Assembly: GCA_031422195.1 (NCBI GenBank)
Contig: JANOPZ010000081.1
Span: 1-54,133 of the forward strand
From: JALOTE01 sp031422195
GTDB taxonomy: Bacteria > Pseudomonadota > Alphaproteobacteria > Rhizobiales > Rhizobiaceae
Length of the DNA stretch: 54,133 nucleotides
Reading direction: 5' to 3'
Of the stretch, positions 1 to 7,987 are shown piece by piece (the first letter of the stretch is position 1; each line of letters starts with the position of its first letter). The notes below the pieces were generated by a model that saw only the letters and a list, made by a program, of their open reading frames with translations, did no database searches and had not been told where the DNA came from. Both the position numbers and the translations under genes were made by a program.

Positions 1-268
1 CCATCGAGACGCCGGTTGTTGCGCCGATCAAAGCTGCACCCGCCGTTGAATAAGCCGCAACGATTGGCATTTTATAGCGCCACGACAATAATCCGGATTC
101 AATGCCAACGGCCAAACAGATTGCGGTAATCCAGCTGGCGGTTTGTCCGGTTGTTGCGCCAACGGCCTGCGCCGCAGAAATGATGATTGCCAGCGTGCCG
201 CCAAAGCCAACGAAAGATGCTGTGATGGCAGCAGAGAGCGCGGAAATGGGAAAGGGATTTAAGGCCAT
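1..268 (-). CDS. BenE-family benzoate/H+ symporter-like membrane protein (N-terminal part; runs off the window)
   Basis: The minus strand encodes about 89 residues starting MALNPFPISALSAA and continuing through a glycine- and alanine-rich hydrophobic stretch (FVGFGGTLAIIISAAQA), the segment GATTGQTASW and then RYKMPIVAAYSTAG. This pattern of an early membrane helix, a short polar loop and a second segment with PI.AAYSTAGAALI resembles the start of the BenE family of 12-helix inner-membrane carriers. The ATG at 268 lies 5 bases after the stop of the upstream hydrolase gene, so the two are probably cotranscribed. The C-terminal three quarters lie outside the window. The substrate cannot be read from this fragment; benzoate is only the family's namesake. 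Confidence 0.7.
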   Translation of the reverse strand, partial: MALNPFPISALSAAITASFVGFGGTLAIIISAAQAVGATTGQTASWITAICLAVGIESGLLSWRYKMPIVAAYSTAGAALIGATTGVSM

Positions 269-273
269 GGCAT

Positions 274-1131
274 TTACTTTGATTGCGAAGCGTCGTGGGT
301 GGTTAAGTCGTGGGTAGTTAAATGGTCTAGAACTGCGCGCTCCAGCAAGATCAGATCCTGTTCCCGTGACAATCGATGGTCACCATCTTTGATCAAGGTC
401 AATGTCACATTGTCTTGCGGCAAATGCGACATGAGCTTAAGCGCATGGGTATATGGCACGTCCGGGTCAGCCATGCCTTGCAAAATAACCACCGGGCAAT
501 GCGTATTAATAATCCCTGTAAGCACACGGTTCTTACGCCCATCTTCGATCAATGCCCGTGTATAAACCGTCGGTTCAGGGCCATATTCTGATGGTTGTTC
601 GAAATAGCCTTTTGTTGCCAGATGCTTGCGCCGCTCAGCGGTTAGTGCCGACTCAATGAGATCAGAGGTGAAATCCGGCGCCGGCGCAAGCAGCACCAAC
701 CCGGCCAGCCGCCGCTGTTGATCATTGGCAATCATATTTTGAACCAACCGAAGCGTAATCCATGCGCCCATCGATGAGCCCACCAATATCAAAGGTCTAT
801 CGCTGGTGAAATGGGCTATCACTGCTTCGGCATCGCCAAGCCATTGTGAAATCGTTCCGTCCACAAAGCGCCCACCACTTTCGCCATGGCCGGAATAATC
901 AAACCGTAAAAACAAAAACCGGTGATTTTCTGCGAGCGCTGCAAGGCGTTGGGCTTTGGTGCCGCGCATGTCAGAGTTAAAGCCGCCAAGCCAAACCACG
1001 ACGGGCGTTTTATTATTCGATGACGTTTGCGCAAACCGTACGGCAATTGCATTTTCACCAACTTGGATGAGTTCTGGTGCTTGGATGAATTCTGGTGTTG
1101 GAAGACAGGGTGTACCGGTGTTTTGCGTCAT
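274..1131 (-). CDS. alpha/beta hydrolase fold protein
   Basis: The protein has 285 residues, a usual size for a single-domain serine hydrolase. The nucleophile elbow is visible as VGSSMGAW (GxSxG). Ahead of it come the oxyanion-loop-like segment WLGGFNSDM and FDYSGHGESGG, typical of esterase and peptidase-like hydrolases. A late GMADPDVPY supplies the probable acid residue and KDGDHRLS the catalytic His. No signal peptide is seen, so it is probably cytoplasmic. It is followed closely by the BenE-like gene, which suggests a shared transcript, but the substrate is unknown. The C-terminus has the short duplication LTTHDLTTHD. Confidence 0.85.
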   Translation of the reverse strand: MTQNTGTPCLPTPEFIQAPELIQVGENAIAVRFAQTSSNNKTPVVVWLGGFNSDMRGTKAQRLAALAENHRFLFLRFDYSGHGESGGRFVDGTISQWLGDAEAVIAHFTSDRPLILVGSSMGAWITLRLVQNMIANDQQRRLAGLVLLAPAPDFTSDLIESALTAERRKHLATKGYFEQPSEYGPEPTVYTRALIEDGRKNRVLTGIINTHCPVVILQGMADPDVPYTHALKLMSHLPQDNVTLTLIKDGDHRLSREQDLILLERAVLDHLTTHDLTTHDASQSK

Positions 1132-1313
1132 AATGGTTCGTTAAAAGTGTTGCTTTTATCCGTTTTGCTTCATGCCTTGCTATGGCGCAAATAGCAAAGC
1201 AGACATATAATCTTGACATTGCGACTGCTTTCTTGCACTCGCCTGTGGCAGTTCGACGCTACCGGACTAACCCCTGTCAATGCGCCCTTTTAACAAATCT
1301 GGAGATCACGCCC
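1132..1313. promoter_or_regulatory. divergent intergenic region and infC leader
   Basis: This 182-base stretch separates the divergent hydrolase and infC genes and must hold both promoters. A TTGACA hexamer lies at 1213-1218 on the plus strand, but I see no good -10 hexamer 17 bases downstream, so the promoter call is tentative. A reading frame open from an ATG at 1182 continues into infC, but its translation resembles no IF-3 N-terminus. A Shine-Dalgarno-like GGAG at 1301-1304 sits 9 bases before the ATT taken as the true infC start. Confidence 0.4.
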
Positions 1314-1850
1314 ATTCGCCGACCCTTTAAAGCCACCGCACCCGTTAAAGACGGGCCACGCTCAAATTTCGATATCACAGCCCTTACTGTTCAGTTGATC
1401 GGTGCCGAGGGTGAAAATTTAGGGCCAACGCCCACCCGCGACGCCATTCGCATGGCCGAAGAGGCCGGGCTTGATCTGGTGGAGATTTCTCCCAATGCCG
1501 TGCCGCCGGTTGCCAAAATCCAAGACCTTGGCAAGCTGAAGTACGAATCCCAGAAAAAAGCTGCCGCCGCGCGCAAAAAGCAAAAAATCATCGAGATCAA
1601 AGAGATCAAGATGCGGCCCAATATCGACACCCATGATTATGACACCAAGATGAAGGCCACCCGCCGCTTTTTTGATGAGGGTGATAAGGTGAAAATTACA
1701 CTGCGTTTCCGTGGCCGTGAAATGGCGCATATGGATTTGGGCATGAAACTGCTCGACAAGGTGAAGGCCGATGTGGAGTTGATTGCCAAAGTGGAGGCCG
1801 AGCCGAAGTTGGAAGGCCGCCAAATGATGATGATTCTGGCACCGCGCTAA
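1314..1850 (+). CDS. infC: translation initiation factor IF-3 (AUU start codon)
   Basis: IF-3 binds the 30S subunit, checks start-codon/initiator-tRNA pairing and blocks premature 50S joining. From the proposed start the product is 178 residues, the family's usual length, beginning RRPFKAT and GPRSN as in other alphaproteobacterial IF-3s. The N-domain contains MAEEAGLDLVEISPNAVPPVAKI and the linker is Lys-rich (KKAAAARKKQK). The C-domain contains IKMRPNIDTHDYDTK and ends EGRQMMMILAPR. No ATG or GTG fits this N-terminus. An ATT codon at 1314-1316 with GGAG 9 bases upstream does, matching the rare AUU start through which E. coli IF-3 represses its own synthesis. An in-frame ATG at 1182 would add 44 unrelated residues. 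It heads the infC-rpmI-rplT group. Confidence 0.93.
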   Translation: MRRPFKATAPVKDGPRSNFDITALTVQLIGAEGENLGPTPTRDAIRMAEEAGLDLVEISPNAVPPVAKIQDLGKLKYESQKKAAAARKKQKIIEIKEIKMRPNIDTHDYDTKMKATRRFFDEGDKVKITLRFRGREMAHMDLGMKLLDKVKADVELIAKVEAEPKLEGRQMMMILAPR

Positions 1851-1908
1851 GATCAACTCTATTATACAGTTGCGCCGCTAAAGCTGATACGCTAAGTGGC
1901 CCGTGTTC

Positions 1909-1943
1909 AAACCGCCCGGCAGGGCATGCCGTGGCGGTTTTTC
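1909..1943 (+). terminator. intrinsic terminator or attenuator between infC and rpmI
   Basis: The arms 1909-1916 (AAACCGCC) and 1933-1940 (GGCGGTTT) pair fully, and 1917-1921 (CGGCA) pairs with 1927-1931 (TGCCG). There is one bulged T at 1932 and a GGGCA loop, and the stem runs into a short T tract. It lies 58 bases after infC and 65 before rpmI, so it either ends the infC transcript or acts as an attenuator for the ribosomal-protein genes, in the manner of L20-controlled leaders in other bacteria. Confidence 0.7.
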
Positions 1944-2007
1944 ATCGCTAAAATCAAAAAAACAGGTGTTCCGGTTTCCCGCGTTCAGCCTTTAGGAGAA
2001 AAGCCAA

Positions 2008-2211
2008 ATGCCCAAGATGAAGACAAAGTCTTCTGCAAAGAAGCGGTTTAAAATCACTGCCACCGGTAAGGTTATGGCGGCTGCGGCCGGCAAACGCCAC
2101 GGTATGGTTAAACGTTCCAACAAGTTCATTCGTGATGCTCGCGGCACAATGGTTCTGGCAGAACCAGATGGCAAAAAAGTTATCAAGAATTATCTGCCAA
2201 ACGGCCTCTAA
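2008..2211 (+). CDS. rpmI: 50S ribosomal protein L35
   Basis: The 67-residue basic protein begins MPKMKTKSSAKKRFK and contains TGKVMAAAAGKRHGM, the diagnostic L35 signature, and ends with NYLPNGL. L35 is a late-assembling component of the large subunit. The start is clear: AGGAGAA lies a few bases upstream of the ATG at 2008. It is followed 34 bases later by rplT, the normal pairing. Confidence 0.98.
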   Translation: MPKMKTKSSAKKRFKITATGKVMAAAAGKRHGMVKRSNKFIRDARGTMVLAEPDGKKVIKNYLPNGL

Positions 2212-2245
2212 GCCGCGGCAATTGAACCCAATTAGGAGCTAGATC

Positions 2246-2653
2246 ATGGCACGTGTAAAACGCGGCGTTACGTCCCACGCCAAACATAAGAAGGTAATGA
2301 AGGCCGCTAAAGGCTTTTATGGCCGTCGTAAAAATACCATCCGTATCGCCAAGCAGGCTGTCGAGAAATCGATGCAGTATGCTTATCGCGACCGTAAAAT
2401 CAGAAAACGCACCTTCCGTGCGCTTTGGATTCAGCGCATTAACGCGGCTTGCCGCATGCACAATTTGTCTTACGGCCGCTTCATTGACGGCCTTAACAAG
2501 GCGGGCATCGAACTTGACCGTAAAGTAATGTCAGACATGGCGATCCATGAGCCACAGGCGTTTGCCTTGCTCGTTGAACAATCCAAAGCATCATTGGTCT
2601 ACCTCAAAGACACCACACCAAACGCTTTTGAGCGCGCCATCGCGGCCGTTTGA
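2246..2653 (+). CDS. rplT: 50S ribosomal protein L20
   Basis: The protein has 135 residues with the canonical start MARVKRGVTSHAKHKK and the 23S rRNA-binding basic region GFYGRRKNTIRIAKQAV. It continues with the globular domain RDRKIRKRTFRALWIQRINAACR and ends ERAIAAV. L20 is needed for early 50S assembly and in E. coli and Bacillus represses its own operon. TTAGGAG precedes the ATG at 2246. An intrinsic terminator follows. Confidence 0.98.
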   Translation: MARVKRGVTSHAKHKKVMKAAKGFYGRRKNTIRIAKQAVEKSMQYAYRDRKIRKRTFRALWIQRINAACRMHNLSYGRFIDGLNKAGIELDRKVMSDMAIHEPQAFALLVEQSKASLVYLKDTTPNAFERAIAAV

Positions 2654-2678
2654 GAGTTTAACCAAAACTAAACTCCTC

Positions 2679-2716
2679 AAGGGCTTGCGGCGGTTTCCGG
2701 CGCAGGCCCTTTTTTT
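2679..2716 (+). terminator. intrinsic terminator between rplT and pheS
   Basis: An AAGGGCTTGCG arm (2679-2689) pairs with CGCAGGCCCTT (2701-2711, one G-T pair), and a run of Ts follows to 2716. It probably ends the infC-rpmI-rplT transcript. Read-through into pheS could make it an attenuator, but I see no Phe-rich leader peptide. Confidence 0.8.
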
Positions 2717-2754
2717 CGTTTACTTGTCTTTTTGTTTCAACGGGTAGAAATTGT

Positions 2755-3840
2755 ATGAGCGATCTAAAAAGCCTTGAAACCGAATTAATGTCGGCGATCC
2801 ACGCAGCGGGCGATGAAGCGGCAATCGAGGCCGTGCGCCTTGGCGCAATGGGCAAAAAAGGCACAGTTTCTGAACTGCTCAAATCCTTGGGTGCAATGAC
2901 GCCTGAGGAACGAAAAGAAAAAGGCGCGGTAATCAACGCTTTGCGCGATGCTGTCACCACGGCGCTGGCCGATAAAAAGCAGACGCTGAAACTGGCAGCA
3001 ATCAATGTGCGGCTGGCCGCTGAGCGCGTGGACGTAACTCTGCCGGTTCGTCCGTCGCCGGTTGAGACCGGACGCATTCACCCGATTGCGCAAGTGATTG
3101 ACGAGATCACCGCGATTTTTGCCGATATGGGTTTTGCCATTGCCGAAGGGCCGGATATCGAAACCGATTACTATAATTTCACCGCATTGAATTTCCCCGA
3201 AGGTCACCCGGCGCGGGAAATGCACGATACGTTTTTCTTAAAGCCGGATACCGACGGCAAAAGGAAAGTTCTGCGCACACATACATCGCCGGTGCAAATC
3301 CGCACCATGGAAGCGCAAAAGCCGCCGATACGGATTGTGATCCCCGGTAAAACCTACCGTCAGGATTCTGATGCGACCCATTCGCCGATGTTTCATCAAG
3401 TTGAAGGCTTGGTCGTTGATAAAACCGCCAACATCGCCAATTTGAAATGGATTTTGGAAGAGTTTTGCAAAACCTTTTTTGAAGTTGAAACCGTCAATAT
3501 GCGGTTTCGGCCGTCGTTCTTCCCGTTCACCGAGCCATCGATGGAAGTCGATATTCAATGCGACCGCTCCCGCCCCGGCGAAGTGCGGTTCGGCACAGGC
3601 AAAGACTGGATGGAGATATTGGGCTGCGGCATGGTGCACCCGAACGTACTGCGCGCTGGCGGCCTTGACCCTGAAGAGTATCAGGGCTTTGCATGGGGCA
3701 TGGGCATCGACCGCCTCGCCATGCTGAAATACGGCATGCCTGATTTACGCGCGTTTTTTGACGCCGATGTGAGATGGGTGGAGCATTATGGATTTAGGCC
3801 GCTGGACTTGCCGACATTGTTTGGAGGGTTGAGTGCTTAA
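2755..3840 (+). CDS. pheS: phenylalanine--tRNA ligase alpha subunit
   Basis: PheS is the catalytic alpha subunit of the cytoplasmic (alpha-beta)2 synthetase that charges tRNA-Phe. The 361-residue length is normal for alphaproteobacteria. It has an N-terminal coiled-coil region (about 1-90) that grips the tRNA, then a class II core. Motif 1 lies in GFAIAEGPDIETDYYNF, motif 2 in TYRQDSDATHSPMFHQVEGL, and motif 3 in FAWGMGIDRLAMLKYGM, where the Gly-rich segment forms the amino-acid pocket. Its partner pheT does not follow directly: a brnTA pair occupies 3875-4484 between them. Confidence 0.97.
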   Translation: MSDLKSLETELMSAIHAAGDEAAIEAVRLGAMGKKGTVSELLKSLGAMTPEERKEKGAVINALRDAVTTALADKKQTLKLAAINVRLAAERVDVTLPVRPSPVETGRIHPIAQVIDEITAIFADMGFAIAEGPDIETDYYNFTALNFPEGHPAREMHDTFFLKPDTDGKRKVLRTHTSPVQIRTMEAQKPPIRIVIPGKTYRQDSDATHSPMFHQVEGLVVDKTANIANLKWILEEFCKTFFEVETVNMRFRPSFFPFTEPSMEVDIQCDRSRPGEVRFGTGKDWMEILGCGMVHPNVLRAGGLDPEEYQGFAWGMGIDRLAMLKYGMPDLRAFFDADVRWVEHYGFRPLDLPTLFGGLSA

Positions 3841-3863
3841 TTTAATCGTGGCCACAATTAAAT
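3840..3863. promoter_or_regulatory. 24-bp palindrome upstream of brnT (probable BrnA operator)
   Basis: The 24 bases centred at 3851.5 form a near-perfect inverted repeat. The perfectly palindromic core GTGGCCAC (3848-3855) is flanked by ATTTAATC and AATTAAAT, so 11 of 12 base pairs are complementary. It begins on the last base of the pheS stop codon and ends 11 bases before the brnT ATG. BrnA antitoxins carry a DNA-binding domain and repress their own promoter, so this is the natural operator candidate. That role is inferred from position and symmetry. Confidence 0.7.
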
Positions 3864-3874
3864 ATTTGTGATAA

Positions 3875-4165
3875 ATGGATTTGGAATGGGATGAAGACAA
3901 GCGGCAAAAAGCGCTCAAGGAGCGTGGCTTGGATTTTGCCGATGTGACTAAGTTTGATCCGGCAACCGTAATCATCGACGCTGATATAAGACGATTTTAT
4001 GGTGAGCCGCGTTTTAATACTTACGGTGAGTTGAATGGAGTTCCGTGCACCTATTGTTGGACACCACGGGCGAATAAAACGCGCATCATATCGATGAGGA
4101 AAATGAATGAACGTGAACGCAAAGTCTGGCTTGAAGCCATCAAAGCCGCTACCAACAATGGATGA
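3875..4165 (+). CDS. brnT: BrnT-family ribonuclease toxin
   Basis: The protein has 96 residues, the usual length of BrnT, a RelE-like mRNase that halts translation and is neutralised by BrnA. The family pattern is visible: an N-terminal EWDEDKRQKALKERGLDFADV, and near the end TRIISMRKMNERERKVW, matching the RIIS.R.....E conserved core. The ATG at 3875 has no clear Shine-Dalgarno sequence, so expression may be low. Its 3' end overlaps brnA. The toxin-first order is normal for brnTA; the location between pheS and pheT is not. Confidence 0.9.
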   Translation: MDLEWDEDKRQKALKERGLDFADVTKFDPATVIIDADIRRFYGEPRFNTYGELNGVPCTYCWTPRANKTRIISMRKMNERERKVWLEAIKAATNNG

Positions 4166-4484
4166 TTTGATGGCGGATCGCGTTACACTCGATGAATATG
4201 AGTTAGCGCATGGTGAGGATATTCCAGAATTTACAATGGAAGTGTTTGCCCGCGCCCGCCCGCTCAGCGATTTTCCCGAACTCGCTGAAGCCATGCGCCG
4301 TGCGCGCGGCGAACGCGGGCCACAAGTTGCGCCGGTGAAGCAGCGTGTAGGCCTCCGGCTTGATGCGGAAGTTGTGGCGCATTTTCGCGGCACCGGCCCG
4401 GGCTGGCAGGCGCGTATCAATGATATTTTGAAACAGCATTTGCAAAAACAGCAATCGAATGATGCTGAAGGACATAAAAAGTGA
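4107..4484 (+). CDS. brnA: BrnA-family antitoxin
   Basis: The C-terminal half carries the BrnA signature: GPQVAPVKQRVGLRLDAEVVAHFRGTGPGWQARINDILKQ spans about residues 70-110 and corresponds to a ribbon-helix-helix-like DNA-binding and dimerisation domain. The N-terminal part should wrap BrnT. Two starts are possible. The ATG at 4107 has GAGGA 6 bases upstream and gives 125 residues with a 59-base overlap with brnT. The ATG at 4158 gives 108 residues, nearer the family length, with only an 8-base overlap. I keep 4107 because of its ribosome-binding site. The stop TGA shares bases with the GTG start of pheT (GTGA at 4481-4484), so pheT translation is probably coupled to brnA. Confidence 0.88.
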   Translation: MNVNAKSGLKPSKPLPTMDDLMADRVTLDEYELAHGEDIPEFTMEVFARARPLSDFPELAEAMRRARGERGPQVAPVKQRVGLRLDAEVVAHFRGTGPGWQARINDILKQHLQKQQSNDAEGHKK

Positions 4485-6895
4485 AATTCACACTCTCTTG
4501 GCTTAAAGACCATCTGGATACCGACGCTTCGCTCGCTACAATCGTTGAGACACTCACCGCCATTGGCCTTGAGGTTGAGCATGTTGACGACAAGGCTGCT
4601 CTTGAGCCCTTCGTCATCGCCAAGGTGGTCACTGCTGAAAAGCACCCGAATGCCGATAAGCTCCGCGTGTTGATGGTAGATATTGGCAAGGGCGATTCGA
4701 TCCAGGTTGTATGCGGTGCGCCCAATGCGCGGGCGGGGATGATCGGGGCGTTTGCCGCGCCGGGGGCCTATGTGCCAGGCATTGATACAACGCTAGCCAT
4801 CGGCTCAATTCGCGGTGTGGAATCACGCGGTATGATGTGCTCTGAGCGCGAATTGATGATGTCGGACGCCCATGATGGCATTATCGATTTGCCGCTCGAT
4901 GCGCCCGTGGGCACCAGCTTTGCCAGTTACGCAGGGCTTGATGACCCGATGATCGAGATCAACTTGACGCCTAATCGGCCGGATTGCACCGGTGTTTCCG
5001 GCATTGCACGGGATTTGGCAGCGGCGGGTTTGGGCACGCAAAAGTCACCCAACATTCCTGTCATCAAAGGTGTTGGTGCTTGCTCTGTCAACGTTACCAT
5101 CGAAGATGCTGATCTTTGCCCGGGCTTTGGTTTGCGGCTGGTGCGCGGCGTTAAAAACGGCACATCACCCAAATGGATGCAGCAGCGTTTGATTGCAATT
5201 GGCCTTCGGCCGATCAATGCGCTGGTGGATATCACCAATTATATGACATTTGACCGTGGCCGCCCTTTGCATGTGTTTGATGCCCAAAAGGTTGCGGGCA
5301 ATCTGGTTGTGCGCCGCGCCAAGGCTGGCGAAACAGTGCTGGCTTTGGATGGCCGCGAATACACATTGAACACCGAAAACTGCGTTATGGCTGACAATAA
5401 TGGCGTTGAATCCATCGCCGGCGTGATGGGCGGGAGCCATTCAGGCTGCGATGAAAACACCACTGATGTGCTGATTGAATCAGCGCTGTGGAACCCGCTG
5501 AACATTGCCCGCACGGGCCGTTCGCTCGGTATTATTACTGACGCCCGTTACAGGTTTGAGCGCGGAGTTGACCCGCGCTTTATGGTGCCGGGTTTGAATT
5601 TAGCAACGCAAATGGTGATTGATCTGTGCGGCGGCGTTGCGTCCGAAGCCATTGTCGAAGGCTATATCGAAGCCCCGCTCGCCGAAGTTGCGCACCATGC
5701 ACCCGAAGTTGAACGTTTGACCGGTTTGAAAGTAAGCAAACACGATCAGTTGGCGATTTTGGCGCGGCTTGGGTTTGAGGCCGAGCAACGCGGACCAGAC
5801 ACCATTTTGAAAGTGCCATCATGGCGCACCGATATTGACTATAAGGGTTCGCCGCGTGCGGATATCGTGGAAGAGGTGATGCGTATTGTCGGCGTCAACG
5901 CGATTGCGTCACAGCCATTGCCGCGCTTGGCGGGTGTTGCAGGCAAGATTTTAACACCCTTGCAAATTAGGACGAGATTGGCGCGCCGTGCACTGGCTGC
6001 ACGCGGCATGGCCGAGTGCGTCACCTATTCGTTCATTCCTGCGGCCCATGCCGAAGCGTTTGGCGGCGGCAGTGCGAGCCTCAAACTTGAAAACCCGATA
6101 GCTGCCGATATGAGCGATATGCGGCCATCATTATTGCCGGGCTTGATTTCAGCGGCAGGGCGTAATGCGCGGCGCGCGCGCGGCGATGTTGCCTTGTTTG
6201 AAGTGTCTGGCATTTATGAAAACGACACACCGCAAGGCCAGCGCCGCGTGGCCGGTGGTATCCGCCGTGGCACAGCCATGATGGCAGGAACAGGGCGTGA
6301 TTGGCGGGGCAATGCGGTGACTGTATCAGTTTATGATGCCAAGGCCGATGCAATGGCCGCATTGGAGGCAGCCGGTGCACCGGTGGCCAGTTTGCAAATT
6401 GGAAACGATGCGCCCGCTTGGTTTCACCCCGGCCGTTCAGGCATGTTGAAACTTGGCCAGAAAGTGCTTGGGCATTTTGGCGAACTCCACCCGCTCACCT
6501 TGGAAGCGCTGGATGTTAAGGGTCCGATCGTTGGTTTTGAAGTTTGGTTGGATAGCCTGCCCGAACCCAAAGCCAAAGCCACGCGCACCAAACCGCGGCT
6601 TGACCTATCAGCATTTTTGCCGGTCAAGCGCGATTTTGCCTTTGTGGTAGATGCCACAATTGATGCTGACAAGATTTTGCGGGCCGCCAAAGGTGCTGAT
6701 AAAAAGCTAGTGTCAGATGTGTTGGTGTTTGATGTGTTTGCCGGTGCTGCTCTTGGGGCAGGCAAAAAGTCTGTTGCTATCGAAGTGACGTTGCAACCTG
6801 CCGAAAGCACGCTAACAGATGAACAGCTTGATGCCGCGTCCAAGGCGATTGTTGCAGCCGTTGAAAAAGCGACTGGCGGAAGCCTGCGCGGTTAG
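4481..6895 (+). CDS. pheT: phenylalanine--tRNA ligase beta subunit
   Basis: The 804-residue beta subunit carries the tRNA-binding and editing functions of PheRS. Visible domains are the N-terminal OB-fold EMAP-type module (about 40-150, with TAEKHPNADKLRVLMVDIG), the B3/B4 editing region with KWMQQRLIAIGLRPINALVDITNYM, and the B5 domain around 400-475. The C-terminal ferredoxin-like anticodon-binding domain follows PVKRDFAFVVD. It starts with GTG at 4481, overlapping the brnA stop by four bases, with GAAGGA 8 bases upstream. Expression of this essential gene therefore must pass through or start within brnTA. Confidence 0.97.
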   Translation: MKFTLSWLKDHLDTDASLATIVETLTAIGLEVEHVDDKAALEPFVIAKVVTAEKHPNADKLRVLMVDIGKGDSIQVVCGAPNARAGMIGAFAAPGAYVPGIDTTLAIGSIRGVESRGMMCSERELMMSDAHDGIIDLPLDAPVGTSFASYAGLDDPMIEINLTPNRPDCTGVSGIARDLAAAGLGTQKSPNIPVIKGVGACSVNVTIEDADLCPGFGLRLVRGVKNGTSPKWMQQRLIAIGLRPINALVDITNYMTFDRGRPLHVFDAQKVAGNLVVRRAKAGETVLALDGREYTLNTENCVMADNNGVESIAGVMGGSHSGCDENTTDVLIESALWNPLNIARTGRSLGIITDARYRFERGVDPRFMVPGLNLATQMVIDLCGGVASEAIVEGYIEAPLAEVAHHAPEVERLTGLKVSKHDQLAILARLGFEAEQRGPDTILKVPSWRTDIDYKGSPRADIVEEVMRIVGVNAIASQPLPRLAGVAGKILTPLQIRTRLARRALAARGMAECVTYSFIPAAHAEAFGGGSASLKLENPIAADMSDMRPSLLPGLISAAGRNARRARGDVALFEVSGIYENDTPQGQRRVAGGIRRGTAMMAGTGRDWRGNAVTVSVYDAKADAMAALEAAGAPVASLQIGNDAPAWFHPGRSGMLKLGQKVLGHFGELHPLTLEALDVKGPIVGFEVWLDSLPEPKAKATRTKPRLDLSAFLPVKRDFAFVVDATIDADKILRAAKGADKKLVSDVLVFDVFAGAALGAGKKSVAIEVTLQPAESTLTDEQLDAASKAIVAAVEKATGGSLRG

Positions 6896-6917
6896 AAAAT
6901 TGAAGTAGGAGATAATC

Positions 6918-7910
6918 ATGTTTCGTTGGGGTATTTTATCAACGGCTAAAATTGGCCGCGACCACGTTATTCCGGCAATTGCCGATAGTGAAAACGGTGT
7001 GGTTGCGGCTGTTGCCAGCCGGGACCTTTCCAAAGCTCAAGCGCTTGCCGCACGGTTTGGTGCGCCACATTCGTTCGGTTCATATGAGGCGATGCTGGCA
7101 AGCGACGTTGTTGATGGTGTTTATATTCCGCTGATCACGTCTGAGCATGTGCGCTGGGCGATAGCTGCTGCCAAAGCTGGCAAACATGTGCTGGTTGAAA
7201 AACCACTGGCGCTGCACGCTTCAGAAATCGCGCCTTTACTGGCGGTTGAGCATGACACCAAAGTGCTGATTTCAGAAGCCTTTATGGTGACCTACCATCC
7301 GCAATGGTGGAAAGTGCGCGAATTGCTGCAATCCGGCGTCATCGGCACCTTGAAGCATGTACAAGGCGCGTTCAGTTATAATAATGCGGGCGATCTTGAA
7401 AACATGCGCAACCGCGCTGACCAAGGCGGCGGTGCATTGCCCGATATTGGCGTTTACCCGACCGTGACAACGCGGTTTGTCACCGGCAAGGAACCGACAC
7501 GCGTTTCTGCAACGGTTGAATATGAAAACGGGGTCGATGTTTATTCGAGTGTTCGCAATGATTTCGGCGGCTTTGAACTCAGCTATTATTTGTCAATGCG
7601 CATGGCCAACCGGCAAGTCATGGTGTTTCACGGCGATAAAGGCTTTATCGAGGTACATGAGCCGTTTAATGCCGGGCTTTATGGCGACCCGGTTGTAACG
7701 CTTTCAAATGGCGATCATAGCGAGATCACAGCATTTCGTTTTGGTGGCGCAAAGCATTACCGTGAAATGGTCGAGGCGTTTGCCGCCCATGCGACAGGCA
7801 AGCCCACCAAGCCGGTATTCCGATTAGCGGATTCTATTGCCAACCAAAAGGCGTTGGATGCCGTGTTTCGCGCCGGTAAACGCAGTGATGGCGGCTGGGA
7901 AGCGGTTTAA
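6918..7910 (+). CDS. Gfo/Idh/MocA-family NAD(P)-dependent oxidoreductase
   Basis: The protein has 330 residues. An N-terminal Rossmann fold opens with FRWGILSTAKIGRDHVIPAI, in which GxxxxAxIG binds the dinucleotide, and the hallmark EKPLAL follows near residue 95 (the Lys is catalytic in this family). The C-terminal half is the GFO/IDH/MocA sheet domain. Members oxidise sugars, cyclitols or dihydrodiols; the sequence resembles the dihydrodiol/D-xylose dehydrogenase branch, but the substrate cannot be fixed. AGGAG precedes the ATG at 6918. It occupies the place where trpF normally precedes trpB in related genomes. Confidence 0.88.
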   Translation: MFRWGILSTAKIGRDHVIPAIADSENGVVAAVASRDLSKAQALAARFGAPHSFGSYEAMLASDVVDGVYIPLITSEHVRWAIAAAKAGKHVLVEKPLALHASEIAPLLAVEHDTKVLISEAFMVTYHPQWWKVRELLQSGVIGTLKHVQGAFSYNNAGDLENMRNRADQGGGALPDIGVYPTVTTRFVTGKEPTRVSATVEYENGVDVYSSVRNDFGGFELSYYLSMRMANRQVMVFHGDKGFIEVHEPFNAGLYGDPVVTLSNGDHSEITAFRFGGAKHYREMVEAFAAHATGKPTKPVFRLADSIANQKALDAVFRAGKRSDGGWEAV

Positions 7911-7987
7911 GTCGCAGGTTGAATCATTTGCCGCGCAGCCAAGCCTGCGTTACCACTACAACAATCAGCGTCTTTTGAGGTGTGTCC

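Noticed and set aside
1182..1313. 44-residue N-terminal extension of IF-3 from an ATG at 1182
   Set aside because: The residues resemble no IF-3, and the homologous start RRPFKA is served by an ATT codon with a well-placed GGAG.
3842..4645. 267-codon open frame opposite brnTA and pheT
   Set aside because: Antisense to three well-supported genes; Cys/Ser/Arg-rich without a domain.
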